Shown piece after piece: positions 11,729 through 22,640 of a DNA stretch of 64,000 nt. The notes below the pieces were generated by a model, which worked only from the letters and a program-made list of their open reading frames with translations, did not search any database and was not told where the DNA came from. The position numbers and the translations under genes were made by a program. Numbering within the stretch: the first letter of the stretch is position 1; the number at the start of each line of letters is the position of its first letter. The stretch is from Dipteronia dyeriana. Its lineage: Eukaryota > Streptophyta > Magnoliopsida > Sapindales > Sapindaceae. Location of the stretch: NCBI GenBank assembly GCA_032871835.1, contig CM065297.1, positions 93,517,052 to 93,581,051 on the forward strand. Reading direction: 5' to 3'.

Positions 11729-12466
11729 GTGACAGAAATTAGAAGTTTCTTGTGTTTGGCAAGCCATTATCGAAGATTTGTAGAGGGATTTTCCAAAATA
11801 GCTTTACCATTGACAAGATTAACTCAGAATGATGTGAAGTTTGTATGGTTAGAAGCTTGTGAACAGAGTTTTCAAGAACTCAATGAGAGATTAACTTCTG
11901 CTCCAATACTTACTCTTCCAGCTAGAAGTGATGGATTCGTTGTTTATAGTGATGCATCTAAACATGGGTTGGGTTGTGTTTTAATGCAGTATGGAAAAGT
12001 GATAGCTTATGCGTTAAGACAATTAAAGAAGCATGAACAGAATTACCCAACACATGATCTAGAGCTTGCTGCAGTTGTGTTTGCATTAAAAATTTGGAGG
12101 CATTACCTATATGGGGTCACTTGTCAGATTTATACAGATTATAAAAGCTTGCAATATCTTTTCACTCAGAAAGAACTAAATTTAAGACAAAGAAGATGGA
12201 TTGAGTTGATTAAAGATTATGACTGTACAATTGAATATCATCCTGGTAAGGCAAACGTGGTGGCAGATGCACTCAGCAGAAAATCTTCAAGTTTTATGGC
12301 TCATTTGAAGATGATTTACCTTCCATTATTAACTGAATTAAGAATATTTGGAGCATTACTGGCTACCTTTCAGGTTAGACCTATTTTGATTGATCGTATA
12401 CGAGAATTGCAAACTCACGATTCTTATTTAGTTAAATTGAAGGAAGAAGTGCAGAAAAAATTATGA
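11729..12466 (+). pseudogene. pol: gypsy RNase H
   Basis: Begins in the RT thumb ([20 protein letters not shown]), then an RNase H of the RT_RNaseH_2 type: [41 protein letters not shown] and the terminal [19 protein letters not shown] and D residues are present. A TGA ends the frame before the integrase. Confidence 0.88.
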
Positions 12467-12478
12467 ACTGATTTTGTA

Positions 12479-13258
12479 TTGAGAGGTGATGGTACATTAG
12501 TTCTAGGTAATAGATTTTGTGTACCAAACATTAAGGAACTCAAAAATGAAATTTTAGATGAAGCTCACTCTCCAGCTTATGCGATGCATCTAGGAAGTAC
12601 TAAACTGTATCGTACTTTGAAAGAGCATTACTGGTGGCAAGGTATGAAAAGAGAGATAGCAGAATTCGTCTATAAATGTTTGATTTGTCAGCAAGTTAAG
12701 ACAGAGAATCAGAAACCAGCAGGACTTTCGTAACCACTTATGCAACCACTTCTTATTCCTGAATGGAAATGGGAACATGTTACCATGGATTTTGTGGTAG
12801 GACTTCCTCGTAGTCAGAGTGGTCACGACAGTGTATGGGTGATCGTTGATCGACTTACTAAGTCTGTACACTTTTTACCAATCGGTATTACTTACTCTCT
12901 TGACAGATTAGCCAGAATTTATGTTGATGAAATAGTTCGTCTTCAAGGCACACCGGTATCTATAGTGTCAGATAGAGATCCTCGGTTTACATCTAGATTT
13001 TGGCCTAAATTACAGGAGGCTCTGGGAACTATACTGTATTTTAGTATAGGTTTTCATCCGCAGACTGACGGTCAATCAGAACGTACTATTCAGACGTTAG
13101 ATTATATGCTTCGAGCTTGTGTGATGGATTTCAAAGGAAGTCAGGATGTGCATGTACCATTGATAGAATTTGCCTACAATAACAGTTATCAGGCTAACAT
13201 TGAAATGGCTTCTTATGAGGCTTTGTATGGGAGAAAATGCAGAACACCAGTATGTTAG
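12479..13258 (+). pseudogene. pol: gypsy integrase
   Basis: The HHCC zinc-binding module (H...H in EAHSPAYAMHLG, then CLICQQVK) at 12,479-12,733 is separated by a stop from the catalytic core at 12,740-13,258. The core keeps the DDE triad in MDFVVGLP, SDRDPRFTSRFW and SERTIQTLDYML. A TAG follows CRTPVC; further coding to 13,510 is broken by single stops. Confidence 0.88.
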
Positions 13259-13516
13259 GATGAAGTAGGTGAGAGAATATTGTTAGGTCCAGAACTTGTT
13301 CAAGTCACAACAGAAAAGATCAAAATCATCAAAGATACATTAAAGGTTGCTCAAGATAGGCAGAAAAGTTACACAGATAAATGAAGAAGAGAACTTGAAT
13401 TTAAAGTAGGTGACTATGTATTTTTAAGAATTTCACCTTGGAAATGTATACTTCGATTTGGAAAACGTGGGAAGTTAAGTCTGTGATACATTGGTCCGTA
13501 TGAGATTATTGGCAGA

Positions 13517-13834
13517 GTGGGAGCAATGGCATACTGTTTAGTTTTACCTTCAGAGGTTTCAAGAATTCATGACAAATTCCATGTTTCTATTCTTCGTAAA
13601 TATATAGCTAACACGACACATGTTTTAACCAAGCAACCAGTGAAGTTAAAAGAAGAATTGACTTATGAAGAGGAACCTATTGAGATTCTAGATAGAAGGG
13701 AACAAGTGTTACGTACTAAGGTTATTCCTCTAGTAAAAGTATTATGGAGAAATCATGCAATAGAAGAGGCGACTTGGGAACATGAAGATCAGATGCGAAA
13801 TCATTATCCTCATCTATTTCAGTTAGGTAAGTGA
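13517..13834 (+). pseudogene. pol: gypsy integrase C-terminus with chromodomain
   Basis: After the KFHVSILRKYIA motif, typical of the Tf2-1-like SH3 region, a chromodomain-like segment runs EEEPIEILDRREQVLRTK...VKVLWRNHAIEEATWEHED. Chromodomains steer chromovirus integration to marked chromatin. This segment is open and ends at TGA just before the conserved TTCGAGGACGAAATTC. Confidence 0.85.
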
Positions 13835-13870
13835 ATTTCGAGGACGAAATTCTTATATGGTAGGGTGAAT

Positions 13871-15446
13871 TGTAAGGTCCATGTCATTTAGGCCCAATAA
13901 AGGCCCAAAGTGAGAGACTAAAAAAAAAAGATAAACGTGAAATGAAAAGTGAGCATGTGAGTAAGCAATTATAGCCTCTCTAGTTGACAGACAGATATGT
14001 GCTTAAGACAACTTTAGCTATGTCTATCCACATGTATATATATAAAGGAAGATAAACATTATATTAGAGCTAGAAAGCAATGGAATCGAGTAGAAGAAAG
14101 GAAGGAGAATGAAGACAAGGGAAAAGAAGTCAGTGGAGTTATCATGTGATTTTTAGATTTTGGTTGATTTCTTCTTTGAATTTAACATATTCTAATTGGA
14201 TTTTTATGCGATTGTTAGGGAAAGAAGACGAAGTAGAGGAACCTAACATACTTGGTCTGAATTAAGCTTGACGTCCAAATTGTGAATGAAAAAGTTTTCA
14301 GTTTTGTTTTTAACTCAAAGGTTTCCAGTTTTATGCTTAAAATTAATTGTCTGCAAATTATTTAAGCGTTTTATTTGTTTTGATGATTTATGATGATTAT
14401 ACAGAACTGAAAGTATGTTTTATACTTATATTAATACTCAAAATATTAGTTATATTACTTTTATAAATATTGAGAAGAGATTATTGATTTCATAAAATCA
14501 CCATGTCTGTACCCTTACCCAATTATGGTTATTGTTGGCTTTTGGGGTCTACACATGTGTATGTCAGATGAGTTGCTCTGCACGTGTACGACAGATGTTA
14601 AGAGTATTGAGTCACTCTGCACGTGTATGACAGAAGTTATTCCCGACTCTATGTATGCACGAAGTAATTCTAAATACGTATTGAAGATATCTCTAGGTAC
14701 TAATTTTGTGCAGATTAAAATTTTATAAATTATCTTATTCTTGTTTAGAAAAGAGATGTATATCAGTTTATTAAATACGACAGTAGATATATTATCTTTA
14801 ACTACTATGGAATTATTTGGCATGATACAGTAATATTTAGTATGTATTATTGAATGAATATATAAAAAGTTGTTTAGAAAAAAATTTATGTTTTTAAAAG
14901 TTTTCATTCACTCACTGGGCGTTAGCGTTCATCCTTTTACCTTTAAAAATATTTTTTTCAGGTAGCTGCTCGGTTGTACGAACTCTTTAGTTTTGAGGTG
15001 GGTCACTCGATGACATCATGAAGTACAAGAGTCATGCATTTAAATTTTCATGTACATATTTTGAGATGTGTGGTCGGCATGGTCGGCATGGCCCGAACGT
15101 GGTCGGATTTCTTACTCAGCCATGTTCGGTTTTGTTTAGTCGGCCGAGTTCGGATTTCCTACTCGGATTCCTAATCGGGATTTTGACTGTTTCCTTTTTA
15201 AAAGTGGTCGATTTTTGATCCGATCGATCATTTTGTTGACAACTTTTGTAATGAATGAAAATGGCAATAGAGGACTATCAGTTATACACATTTTGTACTC
15301 TCCAATATTTTCTTTATATTTTTTTATGTTTAAAAGTAAGTATTTTCTATGGAATTTTAGTCGAAATCCTTTTATCATGTTAGTAAAAAGTACAGCTCAC
15401 AGGACCTCCCTCGTACTTCAGAGAGGAGTCGGGTTGGGTATTGTCA
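13871..15446 (+). repeat. 3' LTR of the gypsy element
   Basis: Begins TGTAAGGTCC after a degenerate polypurine tract (GGTAGGGTGAAT) and ends TTGTCA. It matches the 5' LTR with scattered substitutions and an extra GTCGGCAT-rich segment. Confidence 0.9.
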
Positions 15447-16300
15447 GAGGTAATCAGAGGCACTAAACTAGCAATAAGGGCTTCATAAAAGAATACTGAA
15501 AACAGAAACAAAAGAAACATTTTATACCCCTCATATTAAAATCTTCCAAAAAAAAAAAAACCATCAAAGAAGAAATCTGAAACTCCTCTTTACTGCACCA
15601 CAACTTCCCACTTCCAGATGATAATGAACTGATGGAAGATGTAGTAAACTATGCTGCATTTCCTAGAAGCCAGACCCTTACTTTCTTTCTGTTTTTATAA
15701 CAAATAATTTTTTATCAAAAGCTAGAAGCAAAATCCTTTTGCATATTCCATATCAATCATTCCATTTGGCCCATATACCTTCACCCCAGTTACCCAGCTC
15801 AAGGGGATCCAAGTTCCAGAGACTAGAGTAGCAGATGCATCTCCAGTAGGATTTCATAAGTTGTTATGCATCCGGGACAGAGAAAAAAAAATAATACAAT
15901 AGACATCAGACATCAGACATTCAAGGCTCTTCAAAATATATATCTGGCTGACTCTCCAAAGATTGAGATTAGGCAACTAACTTCAACAATTAGGATAAAT
16001 TCTCAGGAACAATACTTGCATGAACATCATCATATGCCTCTAAACTCTTTACTATGCAGCTCTATTTTTTACTCTGTTTTAATGACATTGATCTAATAGC
16101 AAGCAGCATTAAGGTCAGAAGTCAAACATATGTGAGATGCACTAATACTCCTATAAGTCCTAAACACATGAAGAACCAATGTCATGTGGTGATGGGTCAA
16201 GCAATGGATAGACATCTGGCAAGAATACAAATATCACAATTTATTTTAATCCAACATCTAATCTCAGCCATTTGATTGCCTCCAACGGCTGTCAAGGAAA
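15447..16300 (-). other. Right flank of the gypsy site, with an exon-like stretch
   Basis: Near-identical to 55,800-56,645. On the minus strand about 15,729-15,846 reads as a coherent peptide (SATLVSGTWIPLSWVTGVKV, then YGPNGMIDMEYAKGFCF and a stop) that resembles a last exon, but I do not recognise the family. The plus-strand frames at 15,866-16,096 and 16,054-16,275 are identical between the copies; they look fortuitous because the surrounding non-coding bases are just as conserved. Confidence 0.35.
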
Positions 16301-18420
16301 AAAGTTAATTTTTCTTTTCGCAAATCTCTTTTGTAATGAATTAAGTCTTAAAGATCACCAAGACAGATGAAACAAAAGGATATGGAAACGTTTGTCACAT
16401 AAAATATTGTTGATGTTGCCTAAACAAAAATTAATGCAATTAAAAGAAAAATGTGATCAGTTTTTCCCAGTGAGGCGAGGCCGTCACCTCAATTTAGAAA
16501 TGTTAAATAATGTAAAAAAAAACAAATTTAAAATAAATTTCTAAAAAAGGAACTAGCAGTAAATCTATATGATTCTTATATAGACTTGAATTATGAGAAA
16601 TTAATCTGCAAAAGAGTATTTTGAAAACTATATTTGTGAAATAAAGAAAAAAAAAGGGGCGTATGGGGGGAATCATGTCATGTTAATTGCATTCAATATT
16701 TTATTAAACATCAAAACATTAAGTTAACTACTCCGAATTAAGAAAGAAAAACTTAAATTACATGGTACATATGATGACATGGTAGGGCAATGTGACAAAT
16801 AAGAGGAGAAAAATGATACCTTTAGGGCTTAATTGTCAACTTAAAATTATTATTAGAAAAGTGATAAAATGAAAATACATGTTCAACCAGTCACTTTGTA
16901 AACAAACTAACATCATCCACCCTCTTTCATCTCTTTTTTACAATCAATCTAACTTTTATTCAATTCTTTTCTTTTTTTTCAAAATCTATTACATATCTAA
17001 ATTGATTAGAGATTTGTTTTTAAAGCAATATTAATTTAACTAGTGAAATGTTAAATAATAAAATTCTTGCCGAGTGTTACATGACTGATTTTACACTTCT
17101 AAAAAATAGTTGTATTAAATGTTTAATTCATTTAAATAAATAAATATATATATATTCAAAATAATGAATGTCAATTTTAATTTCAGATTGTTTATCAATT
17201 ATTGATCAAATATTAATATAATTATTGTTTCAACCAATAACGAAGACAAATGAACTCCAATTTTATGAATATATTAGACTATTTACGAAGCGAAAACACT
17301 TTTGAAATTAATAACCAAAACAATGTTTACTTGGGAACAATGTATACTTGGGACGTAACCGAAATAAACGTTAGGGTGATAGAGTAATTAGAGTATCCAA
17401 ACATTACTAGATTATTTTCACACTTGATTAATAGTTGAACACATCGGATATTGCTTATTTACAACATTACACCATTGGATTGCATTATATTAGATTGAAT
17501 TGGATTGTATTAAATTTGATTGTATTATTCATATACAATTCTTTGTTTGGTGATATTTCGTATTAGGATATATTATTATACAAAAGGTGGATGTGTTAGG
17601 TTGTTAATGAATATTTTTTGACAATTTCATTAATATTTGGAAATGTTAAGAATATTTGACATTTTTTTAAAATATATTATTGAACTTAAATAATTTTTAG
17701 ATCTGTAATATTTTTAAAACATTTTATTTTTTGAGCGAAAATATTTACACCCTTAAAAAAATGTATATACATCACTTTGGTAGGCACACTCCATTAAAAT
17801 TTTAAAAAATATATTGTTTATAAATAAACCTCGTTTAATGTCAAAAATACAATTCCTTTAATTTTGTTGTGTTGTATTTTTATAAGTACACCAATATTTA
17901 CTTATTTTGTTATTTAATCAATTTTATTATTATTTAAAATTTTGTTATTTTGTTTTGTTTTGTTTAAATAAAATATTTCTAACTCATAAATACAAAATGT
18001 ATACCAAAATGACTGGCGTTTGGAGCAAAATTTGTTTATAAGTGGGATGAAAAAAAAAGACAACTTTTAACATGAAAACATAAAAGACGGTAAATAACTA
18101 TTATGTTCTTCTAATGAAAATAATAATTAATTTTAAAAAATCATATTTTTACAACTAACTTCAGCTAATGATTTTTTTTATTAATTCTCCATACTTCATA
18201 ATTAATTTGGTTTCATTAAAAGAAAATGATATATCAAATTAGGATATGTATGAAAGCGCCTTGGAAAGTTGATTAATTCATTTGACAAGGAATTCATTTT
18301 CTGCCAAATAGAAACATGTGAATTAATTCATTTGCATCGGTGATGTTCAAATACAATCTCGTGTTTGGTGATATTACAAACTATATTAAGATATCACAAA
18401 TCGGACAATATGATATTGTC
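16301..18420. other. AT-rich intergenic DNA
   Basis: No gene, RNA or intact element seen. It lines up with 56,646-58,740. Divergence is low up to about 17,000 and visibly higher after that, with several small indels. A short TA run at about 17,147-17,156 is expanded to about 30 bp at 57,489-57,522 in the right copy. Confidence 0.55.
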
Positions 18421-18422
18421 TA

Positions 18423-18500
18423 AGTGGGAAGTCCCTCACATCTAATCCCATGAAGTTGTGAGTTCGAGTAATACGGTCAAACCCCGTTCTTCAAGATCCC
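18423..18500 (+). repeat. tRNA-like (SINE-head) sequence, left copy
   Basis: CTAAGTGGGAAGTCCCTC resembles a box A region and GTTGTGAGTTCGAGTA a box B, about 35 bases apart. No acceptor stem pairs, so it is not a tRNA gene; more likely the head of an old SINE. The right copy at about 58,745-58,825 keeps a better box A (TTGCCTAAGTGGTAAG). Confidence 0.35.
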
Positions 18501-18535
18501 GAAATATTATAATAGTTAATATATATATATATATA

Positions 18536-18704
18536 GAAATTTTTCCTCAGAGCGTACTGATATAACTTATATCAGTGGGTTGCATGTGGACCACTGATTA
18601 CGGAAAAGCTTTAACAAGTGCATACACTTTGAGTCAAAGTATGTAAATATAGTGGTTCACATCCAACGCACTAATAAAGTTATATCAGTGCACACTGACT
18701 TGAA

Positions 18705-18709
<5 letters not shown>
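18536..18709. mobile_element. MITE with about 55-bp terminal inverted repeats (left copy)
   Basis: The left arm (TCAGAGCGTACTGATATAAC...GCATGTGGACCACT) is the inverse of the right arm (GTGGTTCACATCCAACGCAC...TATATCAGTGCACACTGA), with about 55 bases between arms. It is flanked by TA repeats, so a TA target duplication cannot be distinguished. The same element is at 58,863-59,032 and so predates the segmental duplication. No coding capacity. Confidence 0.65.

Positions 18710-18710
<1 letters not shown>

Positions 18711-18746
<36 letters not shown>
18711..18746. repeat. (TA)n microsatellite
   Basis: About 36 bp of alternating TA between the MITE and the LTR fragment. The matching tract in the right copy (59,036-59,049) is less than half as long. 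Confidence 0.9.
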
Positions 18747-18748
<2 letters not shown>

Positions 18749-18749
<1 letters not shown>

Positions 18750-20217
18750 GTTGGCAGTGATTTTTGGATGGATCAGAAGTCGAACATGGTGTATATGAAA
18801 TCAAATAATTACCTATTACGAATAATCAAGAAAGCAAAAGGAGCACGAAAGTTTTACGTGGTAAAACCCTAGGAATGGGGAAACGTCCACGGTTGCCGGA
18901 AGTCGGTGAGAAAAAAGCTTCACTATGAATAATTGATTACACACACTCGATCTTTCGTGCTCTCTCGAATCTTAATTAACCTTCCACCATTTCATGCGTG
19001 TTATTAGGGTCTATTTATACATGTATAAAACCCTAATTCATGTTATACAAGTAAAGAAAGTTGACGTATTGGAGTTGTTTTATTCTTCTTTTCTGTTTTG
19101 CATTCTTCACGCACTAGATTTCTTGCCTAATTTGGACTTTGATATATATAAGGAAATTTGTTTCCTTATCAGAGTATGCTTTGAGACACCTTGTTAGAGT
19201 AAGACTCGTTCTCTACATATTTGAGTCATGATTGCATTGAATATGATAATGTCCATGTGTCGCTCAACCGATCATCTACCAAACCCGACCGGAGGCTTTG
19301 AGCCGACCATTTTGATAATCCTGACCGGGTCATCTTTGTCTGACCAATCTAATCACCTCTGTTGAGTTATCTCTACCCGATTGTTTAGGTAACCCAGACC
19401 GGGTGTTGTGATACCATCTTTAGTCAACTTAGGTTGGTTCAGTCTAGTTGACTTTTGGTGACATAACATCTTTGACTCCCGCATCTAAGGATGTGTATTT
19501 CCCTCACGGGCCCCCATACCCAAAGGGCCCCACCCCTATTTGGGGGTAAATTTTACCCCCAAATGGGGTTTGGGGTGCGGGTAGGGGTAAATTTTACCCC
19601 CAAAATCTAAATGGGGGTGGGGGAACCTACCCCTACCTTCATTCGCCTATTCCCCCATTTCTTTTAATAGGGGAAGGGGTGGATCCCCATATCCCCCAAA
19701 TCCCCTTATATATTTATATATTTTTACTTTTATTTTCTTAAAAAATAATAACTTTAACTCTATTACTCATTTACTTTCTACCCATTTTCCCCATTTTCTC
19801 ATATATTATTTGTGTTAAACTATATTACTATAGTTATTTGTATTAACTTCTTATTAAACTAAATCATTTATATATTTTAAAATATTTATAGAATTGAATA
19901 TCGAAATAGTGTGAATCGAACGATTCGAATGATTGAATTTCGAATCTCAAATTCAAAATTTTGAATTTCAAATTGAAAAATATTAGGATTGAAAATAGGG
20001 AAAATGAGGGAAATGGGGACGGGGTGGGGGCAGTGGAACCTCCTCCCAAACACCCCATCCCTACTTCCCCTAAATGAGGTTTGGGGGCGGGGGTGGGGGA
20101 GGTTTTAGGAATGGGAATGGCGGTGGGGGGACCCTCCCCGCCCCAATGGGCCCCCACCCCATCCCTACCCGCATCTTTGGATAGTTAAGCTGACTTATCA
20201 TTCTTCAGATTTTATCA
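18749..20217 (-). repeat. LTR (possibly solo) on the minus strand, interrupted by a hAT MITE
   Basis: Read on the minus strand this has U3-R-U5 features of a copia LTR: a TATA box (TATAAATAG near 19,010-19,020), the motif CCGTGGACGTTT...ACCACGTAAAA also seen in the Tork-like LTR of this window, and the end CTGCCAACA at 18,749. A plausible start is TGATAAAATC at 20,217, with AAGGGGGTATTATT beyond it like a polypurine tract. A 682-bp MITE interrupts it. The right copy keeps only the R-U5 end (59,050-59,270). The far boundary and solo status are inference. Confidence 0.5.
19486..20167. mobile_element. hAT-type MITE with G/C-tract arms
   Basis: Ends are TAAGGATG at the left and the inverse of TAGGGATG at the right (CATCCCTA ending at 20,167), a hAT-style terminus. 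It is flanked by a perfect 8-bp duplication, CCCGCATC, at 19,478-19,485 and 20,168-20,175, the size made by hAT transposases. The arms are runs of G and C (GGGGGTAAATTTTACCCCC twice), the centre is AT-rich, and there is no transposase. Confidence 0.8.
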
Positions 20218-20340
20218 ATAATAATACCCCCTTAAACACATGAGGTCGAATAAAAATCGTTGTGAGTAAGACACGTTCGGCTGCGTGTGTTTAATTTACT
20301 CTATTATTTTTGTCTTGTAGTACATTAATGCCTATTTAAT

Positions 20341-20800
20341 GTGATACAGTTACCACCACACACGTTTCGGCCGAGGAAATCATTGTGCATTATTTTTCAA
20401 ATTTCAAACAGCGCGTGGTTTTTGGTTTTCGTGCACCTTCCCCCACTTTCAGCTGATGACGCATGTATATCCAGCGACGTCACTTGCTTTTATATATTGT
20501 TTGAAGCGTTTTGTCTTTCATTCTCACGATCCCATTTTTTCTGTTAACTAACAACCCTAACCTTCTTTTCTCTAAAATTTCTTGCTCTTTTCAGATATTT
20601 TGTTTTCTCAAATGATTCATTTGCCATTACGTCTTCTTTGTCGCTATTCAAGGTATGGACCCTACTCTTCGCCACCAATATTTTAAGCTTCTTCTTCGTG
20701 CCATTGAGGCTGGTGATGATGAGAATGTTGCTAGGCTCGAGTCCATTCTCTGGGTTATCTTCCCGCTTCTCTATCCTCTCTTTAATATGTAGATTTTGGG
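20341..20800 (+). other. Promoter-like region and short open frame
   Basis: TGATGACGCATG and GACGTCAC (bZIP/as-1-like ACGT and TGACG cores, near 20,454-20,485) precede a TATA box (TTTATATATTG near 20,490) and a pyrimidine-rich leader. A frame of 47 codons starts at ATG 20,655 (MDPTLRHQYFKLLLRAIEAG...) and ends at TAG 20,796. It is acidic and helix-forming. It could be the first exon of a host gene interrupted further on by the TA tract and the copia element. I do not recognise the protein. Confidence 0.35.
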
Positions 20801-20976
20801 TATTTTAATGAGTACACGTAACTTTACTTTTATTGAAGCTCAATATCAGTAGTGGTTTTATTGTTTTGACACTGATAATGAAATTATTATAGAAAAAATG
20901 ATTGCTTTCTCTAATACTACATTTTGGTAGTAATTATTTTTGTTTTCTCTTTTTTTTTTATAGACAAGCACCTTTT

Positions 20977-20980
<4 letters not shown>

Positions 20981-21058
<78 letters not shown>
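20981..21058. repeat. (TA)n microsatellite at the copia insertion site
   Basis: About 78 bp of TA repeats directly left of the Tork-like element; the tract resumes at 26,415-26,436 on its other side. The element therefore inserted into a TA microsatellite. Confidence 0.9.
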
Positions 21059-21060
<2 letters not shown>

Positions 21061-21691
21061 ATGGGTTATGTGAAGTCAAAAACAATTGAAGAAAGCAATT
21101 CTGACAGATGGCGCGGCGGCGACCGCAGCGGAGGTAATGACCCAGACCGCGGCACACACAACGAAGAATCACAAAGGTGACATGTTGTGCGTACCGTGGC
21201 ACAGACAAGGTGCACCTACCGCGGTCTGTGGAGCGGAGTTCCACAGGCGTGTTACGCGTTGTGGACCACGGCGCAGGCATATGCCCACACAGCGGTCCAG
21301 ACCGTGGTAGAGACGGGTTTCGCAAGAAATATGAAATTCTGCGTGCACAAGTAATTGGAATATGAAATAGATTCCAATTGGGATTTTGACTAACCCTTGT
21401 GCTCCCATATAAATACCACCATTATTTGTACTTAAAAAAGTGAAAAGAATACAGCAGAAAAATAAGTGCGTAGTGTGTGAGAAAAATTGCTAAAGAGAGA
21501 GAGCAATTGTAGAGAGACTGAAAGAGAGACAGAGAGATTGTAATCAACTCTGAGATATAGTGGATTGAGTGTGGTGCGCTCCGTGGACGTAGGCAAATTG
21601 CTGAACCACGTAAAATCTTTTGTGTCTTCTTTTATTATTGCTTTCTATTTTGTGTTTAGATTTGTGTGATTGCAATTTCTTCTCGACAACA
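21059..21691 (+). repeat. 5' LTR of the Tork-like element
   Basis: 633 bp, starting TGATGGGTTATG (the 3' LTR has TGTTGGG) and ending CGACAACA. Its first half is an unusually GC-rich island with recurring ACCGCGG/GACCGCGG motifs; a TATA-like CATATAAATACC lies near 21,405, and the U5 has GTGGACGTAGGC...CCACGTAAAA. Confidence 0.9.
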
Positions 21692-21810
21692 ATTGGTATC
21701 AGAGCTCCGGGTTGGGGCATATTATTCACACAAATATAGGTTCTCTCGAGGTCATCGATTTTGTCGTGGAGATGGGGTCAGAGAAGGAAACACACAATAT
21801 TGAGAATTCA

Positions 21811-22640
21811 ATGGTTTGAATTTCAGCTTCTGGAAGATACAGATGGAAGATTTTATGTACCAAAAGGATCTGCATTGGCCGATAAAAGAGAGACCAAAGG
21901 ATATGACCGATGAAGATTGGGAAAAGAAACGGAAACCGAAGAACATGGATGATGATGACTTTGAACTCCTGGACAGGAAAGCATTGGGAGCAATTCATCT
22001 CAGTTTGACGAAGCAGGTTGCCTTCAACGTAAAAGATCAACAGACAGCCAAAGATCTAATGGATACCCTATCATATCTATACGAACAGCCTTCTGAGGTA
22101 AGGAAAGTCAATCTTGTCAAGAAGTTATCAACCTTGAAGATGGTGGAGGATCAGAACTTTAAAGATTTTCTGAACCAGTTCAATGAAGTAAAGGACGAGT
22201 TGTGTTCTTTATCTATGGGGTTTGATGAGGAGTTTATGGTGGCGTTTCTACTCACCCAAATGCCAGAAAGTTAGAAAATGACATGCTAGTCGATTGCCAA
22301 CTTGTTCAGGAAAGAAAAGTTGAATCTTTAGCAGGTTATAAACATGATCATGATGGAAGAGATCAGAATGCGTGAAGAGAGATCATGGGCATCTACATCT
22401 TCAGCATTGAGTTTGGAAGGTAGAGAAGGTAGAGACAAAAATAGAAACACAAGTCAACGGGGAAGATCAAAGTCTAGAGGTAAGTCCAAATCAAGAATCA
22501 GGCTAACTATTCGGGAAACCAGCAACGAAGCAAAATGGATGCTGAATACTGGAATTATGGTAAGAAAGACCATCTCTCGTATGAGTGTAGATCTGAGAAG
22601 AAAGATAAGGGCAAGAACAGTGCGAATGTGTATCGGAGGA
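21811..22640 (+). pseudogene. gag: Tork-like gag
   Basis: The first ATG (21,774, MGSEKETHNIENS) is out of frame with the main gag block that opens near 21,816 (NFSFWKIQMEDFMYQKDLHW, then KALGAIHLSL, and LKMVEDQNFKDFLNQFN), so a frameshift precedes it. A stop follows TQMPES. The nucleocapsid knuckle, readable at about 22,545-22,600, reads YWNYGKKDHLSYEC: both first cysteines are replaced by tyrosine. Confidence 0.85.

Larger units (their letters stand above)
7540..15446 (+). mobile_element. Ty3/gypsy chromovirus (Tekay/Del-like), degenerate
   Basis: A complete element bounded by TGTAAGG...TGTCA. It has two LTRs of about 1.57 kb, a tRNA-Met primer site, the order gag-PR-RT-RH-INT, a C-terminal chromodomain, and the motif TTCGAGGACGAAATTCTT just before the 3' LTR. 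Long LTRs with a chromodomain point to the Tekay/Del clade. It is flanked by GAGCC (7535-7539) and GAGGT (15,447-15,451), a 5-bp target-site duplication with two changes. The right segment shows the unoccupied site (GATAGAGCCAGTCAAAGGCA near 55,790), so insertion followed the segmental duplication. Stops and frameshifts break the polyprotein into at least seven pieces, so it is not autonomous. Confidence 0.93.

Noticed and set aside
15866..16275. Two plus-strand frames identical in both segment copies
   Set aside because: Adjacent non-coding bases are equally conserved, the frames overlap, and the peptides look random; identity reflects recent duplication or conversion.
18423..18500. Possible tRNA gene
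   Set aside because: Boxes A and B are only approximate, no acceptor or anticodon stem pairs, and the right-hand copy differs; treated as a SINE-head remnant.
19864..20157. 97-codon frame on the minus strand
   Set aside because: Gly/Pro-rich translation of the MITE G/C tracts; no gene signals.
20902..21325. Open frames over the TA tract and LTR start
   Set aside because: They consist of YIYIYI repeats from the microsatellite plus LTR sequence, not protein coding.
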